NCBI RefSeq assembly: GCF_009905545.1
Contig: NZ_JAAALB010000054.1
Span: forward strand, 1 to 35,497
Length of the DNA stretch: 35,497 nt
Source of the DNA: Cellulophaga sp. BC115SP
GTDB taxonomy: Bacteria; Bacteroidota; Bacteroidia; Cytophagales; Spirosomataceae
Direction of reading: 5' to 3'
Shown: in pieces, positions 18,475 to 24,823 of the stretch
Position numbering within the stretch: the stretch's first letter is position 1
Layout: each line of letters opens with the position of its first letter
Notes under the pieces: generated by a model
The model's input: only the letters and a program-made list of their open reading frames with translations
Told to the model about the DNA's origin: nothing
Databases searched by the model: none
Made by a program: the position numbers and the translations under genes

Positions 18475-18486
18475 ATGTTCGGACAT
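18475..18486. promoter_or_regulatory. Candidate GntR operator, upstream copy
   Basis: ATGT-TCGG-ACAT within TTGTTCAAATG and CATATT flanks, almost the same as the site at 18055. Read on the minus strand it begins ATGTCCGAACATTTGAAC, like the first codons of the kinase-isomerase gene, so it may equally be a duplicated gene start. Confidence 0.4.
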
Positions 18487-18585
18487 ATTGATTGTTAAAA
18501 AAAATGTAGAAACTACATTTTAATCTATCAGGTTAGTCGTCAAAATTAAAGTCAAATATTGAGCTTTCGGTTTTCAGCTATGGGC

Positions 18586-18633
18586 TTTTGGCAAAATAGT
18601 TCTCATTGATTTAGAGGAATTATTTTGCCAAAA
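18586..18633. repeat. 13-bp inverted repeat
   Basis: TTTTGGCAAAATA at 18586-18598 and its complement at 18621-18633, with a 22-nt loop. It has no T-run immediately after the stem on either strand, so it is not a clear terminator. Confidence 0.5.
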
Positions 18634-18778
18634 ACCTTCGGCTTATTGTCTAAGATATAGTTATCATACTATTATCTTATAAGCTGTCTCTAGAGAACTG
18701 GAGAGTATCAAAAGCTTGTATTATACTGCTTATTTGGGTACTCCTTTTGTATTTATAAACAGCAATATTGTTACTCAA

Positions 18779-18790
18779 ATGTTCTAATAT
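18779..18790. promoter_or_regulatory. Degenerate GntR-like site
   Basis: ATGT-TCTA-ATAT: the left half and the CTCAAATGTTC context match the two other sites, but the right half has a mismatch. It is 19 bp beyond the stop codon of the GntR gene. Confidence 0.25.
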
Positions 18791-18808
18791 ATTTATTTTG
18801 GGAAAAGG

Positions 18809-19546
18809 TTATTGATTACTTTTTATATCAATCGAATATACAAACTTGTCTGAACGGTAGTATCCTATATTATACTCAATAGGTCGATCACCCGGGTCAT
18901 ATACAAAACGCTCTCGTACTAAAATTGCTTCACTGGCTTGAACCCCCAATCTGTTAGCATATCTACCAGCCAATCGTGCACTTATATTTTCATTCGATCT
19001 TACTACTTTAATTTTATACTTATCCTCAAGCATAGTATATAATGGTATCTCGAAATCGTCTTTCAATGAAACTCCTATTCTCGGGTGAAAGTAGCTTTCA
19101 AAATATACTATTGGCTCTTCTTTAGTACCTTTTAATTTCGAAAGTTTTACAATTTTCCTTCCTACCTCTATATTAAAAAAAGCAGCAATAGTTTCGTTCG
19201 CTGGTACTAGTTCTACATTGAGGGAGATATTGAATACATCTATCCCTTTTTCTTTCATCTCATTCGTAAAACTATACCAATGGTCTAATCCAGTGGAGAG
19301 TTTTTTCTTTACAGCAACACTAGTTCCTACCCCTTTTTTTCGTTTCAATAAGCCCTCATATTCAAGCTTGTTTGTTGCTTGTCTTATAGTACTTCTTGAA
19401 ACTCCAAGGGTATTAGCCAACTCAATTTCTTTTGGTAAAAATGTTGTTCCGTTACTGTAAGTGGGCGATGAAATCAATTCTCGCATCAAATTTTCTACCT
19501 GTACATGTAATGGTAACTTACTATTATGGTCTATTTTTAAAGTCAT
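18809..19546 (-). CDS. GntR-family regulator with UTRA ligand domain (HutC subfamily)
   Basis: 245 residues. Residues 10-75 are the winged helix-turn-helix (LPLHVQVENLM, FLPKEIELANTLGVSRSTIR, LEYEGLLKRKKGVGTSVA). Residues about 95-240 are the UTRA effector domain, ending with the usual PIEYNIGYYRSDKFVY. HutC-type regulators usually repress nearby catabolic genes and are released by a phosphosugar or substrate. Position beside the mannan operon suggests mannose-6-phosphate or a mannan-derived sugar as effector (inference). An ATGT-N4-ACAT site lies 12 bp upstream of its own start, so autoregulation is likely. Confidence 0.92.
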   Translation of the reverse strand: MTLKIDHNSKLPLHVQVENLMRELISSPTYSNGTTFLPKEIELANTLGVSRSTIRQATNKLEYEGLLKRKKGVGTSVAVKKKLSTGLDHWYSFTNEMKEKGIDVFNISLNVELVPANETIAAFFNIEVGRKIVKLSKLKGTKEEPIVYFESYFHPRIGVSLKDDFEIPLYTMLEDKYKIKVVRSNENISARLAGRYANRLGVQASEAILVRERFVYDPGDRPIEYNIGYYRSDKFVYSIDIKSNQ

Positions 19547-19557
19547 ATAATTATATT

Positions 19558-19569
19558 ATGTACAAACAT
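19558..19569. promoter_or_regulatory. Candidate GntR autoregulatory operator
   Basis: ATGT-ACAA-ACAT, 11 bp in front of the GntR gene's ATG. It is the third good match to the half-site pattern around this regulator. Confidence 0.45.
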
Positions 19570-19748
19570 ATCAACATAATTGAACTTTGCCAAATTTTAA
19601 TTTAATTTTTTTAATGTAATGTAAATTTTTTGTTACCAACAAGTATTATGTAAAATGGTCTGACTAACTACTTTACCACAAAGGCTTTTAGATTAGTTAG
19701 ATTGTATCCTTGGTCAGTGAAACACTCGCCATGTATAAAACTCATCAC

Positions 19749-20765
19749 TCAAGACTCTTTGTATCGACTAAGCATTTTTGAGGCAATACTTCTAATGGAT
19801 TTTCGGAGATGTAAGGGTTCAATGACTTCTAGGTCTGCACCGTATTCGAGTATTTTGGTGGTGAGTTCTGGATTGACTATTACTTGTAAACTAAACTCGT
19901 ATTGATCGTCAGAAATCTCTATATGCCTTTGGCTTTTGTGTAAAGGTTTGGTAATAAGATACTGTGCTCTGACTTTACTATGCGAACGTAATACCACGTT
20001 TTCAATGGTTTTTCCCTCAAGAACTGTTACTCCTACAACTGGTTCAAAGTGTTGCTTGATATTAAAATTTGAAGAATACTTAAATTGATGACTCGTCTTT
20101 TTGAAAGACTTGATTCTATCCAAAGCAATTTTGGATAAATAATCTACCCCTTCTTCCCATGCAATCAGATACCAACGATTGTTGTATTCTTTGAGCATGA
20201 GGGGATAAACCACCAAGTTTTTCAGGGATTCATGATAAGGTTTGTATTCCATCGTTAGATAATCGCCGCTTCTGATATGTTGTAACAGAGGTAACAAATG
20301 TTCACGCCCTTGTAAGTCAACTTCCTCAAAATCAATATATTCATTGGGTTCATTGCTGATGAGCGAGGAACGTTGCTCTAATTTGAGTAGAACGTCTTCA
20401 AGACCAATAAAATCTTCGGGATGATTATTAAAGAAGCGACGAACAACGGCGACTATTTCGATGATTCCGCTCGTGACTTTACCGTCCAGCTTTTCTAAGA
20501 GGGAATAGGTGTCTTGAGTTTCATAATAATACCCTTTGTGCTTATTGGCTTTTGGGGGTAATGGGGCATCGAGTTGATTTCTGAGAAATTTCAAATCATC
20601 TCTTAAGGTTTTTTCGTCTATGCTAATCTCATCAATGCTATATAAATACTCAAGTAGTTGTTCGCCTGAAAGACCAGACCTTTCATTGGTATTACGAAGT
20701 ATTCGGTGTAAACAAATGACTCTTTTGAGCTTTTCGTAGGAAGTTGATTTTTTGTTTTCACTCAT
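19749..20765 (-). CDS. WYL-domain transcriptional regulator, second copy
   Basis: 338 residues. The N-terminal winged helix-turn-helix spans 1-90 (SIDEKTLRDDLKFLRNQL as recognition helix). The WYL domain is about 165-225 with the canonical motif NRWYLIAW (Trp198-Tyr199-Leu200), followed by LSKIALDRI. The C-terminal extension (ITKPLHKSQ, EYGADLEVIEPLHLRKSI) parallels the first WYL protein at 320-1300. It diverges from the helicase gene, as the first copy diverges from the cupin gene. The intergenic region lacks the TTAGTGTAA inverted repeat found at the first copy, so operator specificity probably differs. It is likely the switch for the helicase-membrane-vWA operon. Confidence 0.92.
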   Translation of the reverse strand: MSENKKSTSYEKLKRVICLHRILRNTNERSGLSGEQLLEYLYSIDEISIDEKTLRDDLKFLRNQLDAPLPPKANKHKGYYYETQDTYSLLEKLDGKVTSGIIEIVAVVRRFFNNHPEDFIGLEDVLLKLEQRSSLISNEPNEYIDFEEVDLQGREHLLPLLQHIRSGDYLTMEYKPYHESLKNLVVYPLMLKEYNNRWYLIAWEEGVDYLSKIALDRIKSFKKTSHQFKYSSNFNIKQHFEPVVGVTVLEGKTIENVVLRSHSKVRAQYLITKPLHKSQRHIEISDDQYEFSLQVIVNPELTTKILEYGADLEVIEPLHLRKSIRSIASKMLSRYKES

Positions 20766-20828
20766 AATTTTTTTATAAATAGTAAGATTTCAATTTGTCA
20801 ACGGGAGATTTAGTGGTATTGAGCGTTG

Positions 20829-20836
20829 TAGCTTTG
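20829..20836 (+). promoter_or_regulatory. -7 promoter box of helicase operon
   Basis: TAGCTTTG, an exact TAnnTTTG, about 42 nt upstream of the shared ACGACCTTCAATA block. The -33 element is not clear. Confidence 0.5.
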
Positions 20837-20866
20837 TACCATCAAATCGGGAATAGTCCCACAGTA

Positions 20867-20916
20867 TTTAATCTTTTACGACCTTCAATAACACAATTTC
20901 ACACTTCCTTCCTTTT
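20867..20916 (+). promoter_or_regulatory. ATG-less translation-start block, twin of 1371-1419
   Basis: TTTAA, then TCTTTT, then ACGACCTTCAATA (20878-20890) and a further similar stretch (ACACAATTTCACAC). No ATG occurs in any frame between the WYL gene and the helicase TTG at 20944. The helicase frame is open from 20872 and reads TTFNNTISHFLPFSPTTEQ from 20878, which is typical helicase N-terminal sequence just before the Walker A region. Confidence 0.55.
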
Positions 20917-20943
20917 TCTCCAACTACTGAGCAATCTTTTGCG

Positions 20944-22236
20944 TTGGAAACTGTTAGTTCATTCTTGAAAAGTGGCGATAAAGCCCTGATTCTGAAGGGT
21001 GCAGCAGGTACTGGCAAGACGTCTATTCTAAAGGCTGTCGTAGATTATTTGAAAAATCAGCAAAAACAAGTAGAGCTTTGGGCTCCTACAGGCTGTGCGG
21101 CGATGAATTTATCTGAAAAGACAGATTATCAGGCTGGTACGATTCATTCGGGTATTTACAAACCAGAAACGGATGAAGAGCGTGCTTGTGTGAAACTGCT
21201 TCGTAAGGTGAATCAAGTGGAAGGTGAGGTAATTTATATCATTGATGAGAGCTCGATGATTAGTAATAGGGTAGAAAAATCTCCCGATTTTGAGTCTGAA
21301 ACACCTATGCTCTCGGACCTGATTGCTTATGTTCGTAGTGGACATTCGGATAGTAAAATCATTTTTGTGGGAGATGAATTTCAATTACCTCCTATCAAAT
21401 ATGATAGATATGACACGGCTCCTGCCTTGGATATGGATTTTCTGAGAAGTGAGTTTGGCTTACGCTGTTCGGAGGTATCACTATCGAAGGTGATGCGTCA
21501 GGCCGAGGGTTCTTATATATTGGAAGTTGCTACTGAAATTCGTGATAGTATTCGTACTGGTGGTAGATTTTTGGAGAGTATTGGTAAACCAATGTACAAA
21601 GAAGAAACGGTTACGAATTTATACCTAGAGCGCTTTGATGAAAGAAATCCTAGAGCTGCTGTGATTCTTAGTTTTACAAACGACTATGCTCGCAGGTGTA
21701 ATTATTTGGTTCGTCAAAAACTTGGTTTGACTGGTACTATAGCACCTGGTGATATGGTTGTGCCGAGCCGTAATTTTTATGGTTATCACAACACGTATAT
21801 ACCTAGTGGTGAGGTTTTACAGGTGGAACATGTAGGCAAAATTAATAAAGTTGCTGAAATGGAATTTATGCGCGTTGGTCTGAAAAGATTTAGTCGTGGA
21901 CAAGAGGCTGAGATAGTGGACGTGACTATTTCTTTGGATTATCTTCAAGACCCTAAAAGTATTACTATCGAAAAAAGGAAAGCATTGTTTGCTGCTGCCA
22001 ACAAGAACAACCCCATTTACAGAAAGACAAAGGATAGTCGTGATGACGAATATTTGTCTGCTATGCAGCTGGGTTATGCGCATGCGATGACTTGTCATAA
22101 AGCACAAGGTAGCGAGTGGAATACCGTATTTTTTAATACTTGGATGCCTAAAAATCCTGACCTGAGATTTTTGTACACAGGTGTTACCCGTGCTCGCAAG
22201 GAGTTGTTTACCAATAATTCTCATAGGTACGCTTAA
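20944..22236 (+). CDS. RecD/Pif1-like superfamily 1 DNA helicase
   Basis: At least 430 residues. Numbered from the TTG: Walker A GAAGTGKTS (19-27), APTGCAAMNL (48-57), TIHSGIY (66-72), Walker B IYIIDESS (97-104), GDEFQLPPI (143-151), VMRQ (motif IV region), and a C-terminal UvrD_C_2-type end with MTCHKAQGSEW and YTGVTRARKEL. All motifs for ATP-driven 5'-3' unwinding are present, so the enzyme looks intact. The coding frame continues 22-24 codons upstream without an ATG, and the true start is uncertain (see the start block at 20867). It is first in an operon with a membrane coiled-coil protein and an exported vWA-like protein, opposite a WYL regulator. It is shorter than RecD2. Confidence 0.88.
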   Translation: METVSSFLKSGDKALILKGAAGTGKTSILKAVVDYLKNQQKQVELWAPTGCAAMNLSEKTDYQAGTIHSGIYKPETDEERACVKLLRKVNQVEGEVIYIIDESSMISNRVEKSPDFESETPMLSDLIAYVRSGHSDSKIIFVGDEFQLPPIKYDRYDTAPALDMDFLRSEFGLRCSEVSLSKVMRQAEGSYILEVATEIRDSIRTGGRFLESIGKPMYKEETVTNLYLERFDERNPRAAVILSFTNDYARRCNYLVRQKLGLTGTIAPGDMVVPSRNFYGYHNTYIPSGEVLQVEHVGKINKVAEMEFMRVGLKRFSRGQEAEIVDVTISLDYLQDPKSITIEKRKALFAAANKNNPIYRKTKDSRDDEYLSAMQLGYAHAMTCHKAQGSEWNTVFFNTWMPKNPDLRFLYTGVTRARKELFTNNSHRYA

Positions 22237-22254
22237 GTTGGAATGAAGGCTATC

Positions 22255-22323
22255 GATTTGGGATATCGGATGTTGGATTTCGGAAGTAAAAGCTTTTAAA
22301 TCCGAAATCCAACATCCCAAATC
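22255..22323 (+). repeat. Long bulged hairpin between helicase and membrane-protein genes
   Basis: Inner arms GTTGGATTTCGGA (22272-22284) and its complement (22301-22313), plus outer arms GATTTGGGAT (22255-22264) and ATCCCAAATC (22314-22323), with a 7-nt bulge ATCGGAT on the left. That gives 23 base pairs. There is no T-run, so it is more likely a processing or stability element than a terminator. Confidence 0.6.
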
Positions 22324-22397
22324 AGCAATGGCTGGATGTCCTTCGTAAGCTACTCACAGATATATCTTTTTATTTTCATCTTAAACATTTTACTATT

Positions 22398-23657
22398 ATG
22401 ACGACTAACAATACTTTCGCCCCAAACACAACAGAAGAGGTTTTACCAACAGCAGAAATGACTGTAGAACAGGTGTTATCTACCTCATTGCCTACTCATG
22501 TGCCTGTAATTAAGGTCAACTTAAATGAGTATGGTATCGAGCAGTCTATGCACCATAAGGGTAATCCGAATGCTTTGCATAATACTTTGCTTGAAATCAG
22601 AAGTGGGCATATCATTGATGAAAATTCTGACGAGGTTCAGCAGGAAAAACATCGGAGAGAGCTTGATGAGAAGATTGCGGTATTAGAAAAGGAAATCGTG
22701 ACACTGAGTACGGAAGGACAACACCTCAATGCAGTGTCTATTCCTAGTCTTGAGAAGTCTATCGACGAGCTCGAAGAGGAGATTCATGAGTGGAAACTGG
22801 AGCGTCATCAGAGCAAGAAGCCTACTGCACGGAATCAGTTTACACTTTGGCGTGCAGCCATTTTTAGTGCAATTGGTTTTGTGTACATAATGGCATTTTA
22901 TATAAGTGCGGTGTATATGGGTATGACACGAGATATAAACGCAACCTTGCAGGAAATCCAGCAAAAAGGCGAAGGCTTAGGAGGTGTATTCAATGCTATT
23001 TTCTCGAAGGATGCTTTTACTACGTTTAATTTCCATTGGTTTGCTCCTATTCCTCTGTTGATGTTTGCAATGGTGATTGAAAAACTTTATACAGAATATC
23101 AAGGCAAAAAGAGATGGTTGTTTGTAGGGATTGCTGGTATATCGACGCTGGTTTTAGATGGTATTATTGCTTATAAAATTGAGGCAACCAACCAAAAACT
23201 ACAGTTTATGATAGGGCAAAATAGTACAGATTTAGCATGGTACGCTAGCCCCGACTTTTGGGCGGTATTGATGATGGGTTTTGTTTCTACGATTGTTTGG
23301 GGAATTGTGGTCGCTACTTTGTTGGAAGAACTTAACAAGTCGAATTATGAGCAAGTCGTCAAACTTGAAATCGAAAAACGTAAAGAAAAAATTACAAGTA
23401 TTCGAGAAAAAATAGATGGCTTGAAAAAGGAGTTTGGTGAGATTATGTCCAAAGTAAACCAATTGAAAATCGATATTGCGCGACTTTCGGAACGTAAGCA
23501 GAACATGAAGGTAAGTCTCTCTGAATTGGATAATTATGCTTCAAGGTTTTATGATGGTTGGATAAAGCTGGTAGGAACCCTGCCTAACAAACAGGATTTG
23601 CTTGGACTTTGTGAAGAAAGATATCAAGACTTTAGAAGTCGTTATCTTTCAGAATAG
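22398..23657 (+). CDS. Membrane protein with four helices and flanking coiled coils
   Basis: 419 residues, function not recognised. A polar N-terminus (1-80) precedes a coiled coil (about 82-138), four membrane helices (about 152-172, 213-230, 240-258, 287-308) and a second long coiled coil (about 318-380) with a short tail. Both coiled coils should be on the same side of the inner membrane, given the even number of helices. Such an architecture suits an oligomerising sensor or effector, but this is inference. It begins ATGACGAC, 13 nt after CTTAA, and is the second gene of the WYL-helicase operon. Confidence 0.85.
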   Translation: MTTNNTFAPNTTEEVLPTAEMTVEQVLSTSLPTHVPVIKVNLNEYGIEQSMHHKGNPNALHNTLLEIRSGHIIDENSDEVQQEKHRRELDEKIAVLEKEIVTLSTEGQHLNAVSIPSLEKSIDELEEEIHEWKLERHQSKKPTARNQFTLWRAAIFSAIGFVYIMAFYISAVYMGMTRDINATLQEIQQKGEGLGGVFNAIFSKDAFTTFNFHWFAPIPLLMFAMVIEKLYTEYQGKKRWLFVGIAGISTLVLDGIIAYKIEATNQKLQFMIGQNSTDLAWYASPDFWAVLMMGFVSTIVWGIVVATLLEELNKSNYEQVVKLEIEKRKEKITSIREKIDGLKKEFGEIMSKVNQLKIDIARLSERKQNMKVSLSELDNYASRFYDGWIKLVGTLPNKQDLLGLCEERYQDFRSRYLSE

Positions 23658-23757
23658 TGGTTGGTTCGTAACACTCACATTACTGCATTGTGGGTGTTAT
23701 GAACATGATGTACTCCTCAATACTATCGATTTTTTCATTTCTTAACTCCCAATTACT

Positions 23758-24600
23758 ATGACGACATTTTTTTACTTCCGCAATATCCTTTTCAGTTTGT
23801 TATTGACTTTGTGCGCTACCGTTTGGGCTTCGGCTCAAAAAAAAGAAGCTCATCATTATTTGGTGGTTCTTGATTTGTCGGATCGTCTTTTAGCAAGCGA
23901 TCAGATCAATCGAGATAAGGCAATTATTGAAGCCATTTTTGGAATTTTTGAGCAACAGGTTCGTAAAAATATGATGATTTATTCTAATGACTCTTTCAAA
24001 GTGAGCCTTGTCCCACAAGAAGGAGGCGTTGACGAACATACCTATACGTCGGGCTTGTATATCAATATGCAAAAGCTATCCTTACCAGATAGACGCACTC
24101 GATTGGATCAATTTCGTAAAGAGCTTCCTCAGCGCTTGCAACAGCTATACAAGGCAGCTACCACTGGAAAAACCCTATCGCAACATTTTCGAGGTGCTGA
24201 TATTTGGCGTTATTTCAATGACAACTTGGCTCAGGATACTCGACAAAACTGTCAGAATTACTTATACATCTTGACAGATGGTTATTTTGATTTTGAGTCA
24301 AATCGATTTGTAGGTCAGCAAGGCAATCGCCGAACAGATTCTCAAATGATTACACGACTTCGTAAAAGTAGCAACTGGCGTACCCAACTGGCACAATCCA
24401 GCGAAGGACTGATTCCTATCAAGAAAAGCTTCCCTCCTATTGTGGTACAAGTATTTGAAATCCAACCGAAAAGTAAAGTACTTGACGAGCAGGATCTTTT
24501 GATAGCATTATGGAAAAAATGGTTGAGTGAGACTAAGTTATCTCTTCGACAGATTCAACCTAGGGGAAATATAGATAAAATCACCGAACTACTAGAGTGA
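23758..24600 (+). CDS. Exported von Willebrand factor A-like protein
   Basis: 280 residues. A signal peptide (hydrophobic 7-24, then ASAQ/KK) is followed by a vWA-like fold: VVLDLSDR (36-43) as the first strand with the MIDAS-like D-x-S, and YILTDGYFDF (170-179) as the strand carrying the second acidic ligand. The third MIDAS position is unclear, so metal binding is uncertain. Probably periplasmic. It is the last gene of the operon, 100 bp after the membrane protein and 24 bp before a strong terminator. It begins ATGACGAC, 12 nt after CTTAA. Its partner may be the periplasmic loops of the membrane protein. Confidence 0.8.
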   Translation: MTTFFYFRNILFSLLLTLCATVWASAQKKEAHHYLVVLDLSDRLLASDQINRDKAIIEAIFGIFEQQVRKNMMIYSNDSFKVSLVPQEGGVDEHTYTSGLYINMQKLSLPDRRTRLDQFRKELPQRLQQLYKAATTGKTLSQHFRGADIWRYFNDNLAQDTRQNCQNYLYILTDGYFDFESNRFVGQQGNRRTDSQMITRLRKSSNWRTQLAQSSEGLIPIKKSFPPIVVQVFEIQPKSKVLDEQDLLIALWKKWLSETKLSLRQIQPRGNIDKITELLE

Positions 24601-24624
24601 TATGCTGATAGATAAATCACCTGT

Positions 24625-24651
24625 AGAGCCAATCAAATTGGCTCTTTTTTT
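24625..24651 (+). terminator. Strong intrinsic terminator of the helicase operon
   Basis: AGAGCCAAT (24625-24633), loop CAA, ATTGGCTCT (24637-24645), then T6. It separates the operon from the CRISPR leader. Confidence 0.9.
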
Positions 24652-24823
24652 ATTTAAAAGCAGCCTACAATAACCCTATAAATATGTATATTTGTAAAGT
24701 CTATATTGCTTGATGACAACAAATTAGGAACATTTTTGGTATAATAAATCAATGATAGGATATAAAAATTCAAATATTTTTAGTGCTAATAAAGTGATTA
24801 TTAAAAACTTAACAAATGGGTCT
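24652..24823 (+). promoter_or_regulatory. CRISPR leader
   Basis: 172 nt of AT-rich, non-coding sequence directly before repeat 1. An exact -7 type box TATATTTG lies at 24687-24694 and could start the precursor CRISPR RNA. The side is supported by the degenerate repeat at the opposite end of the array. Confidence 0.65.

Larger units (their letters stand above)
18119..18808. other. Non-coding control region between mannan operon and its regulator
   Basis: No credible gene is seen on either strand. The region holds two GntR-like operator sites (18475-18486, 18779-18790), a 13-bp inverted repeat (18586-18598 with 18621-18633, TTTTGGCAAAATA) and two related GCTTTCGG-rich stretches (about 18303-18342 and 18560-18592) that look like degenerate intergenic repeats. 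Confidence 0.6.
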
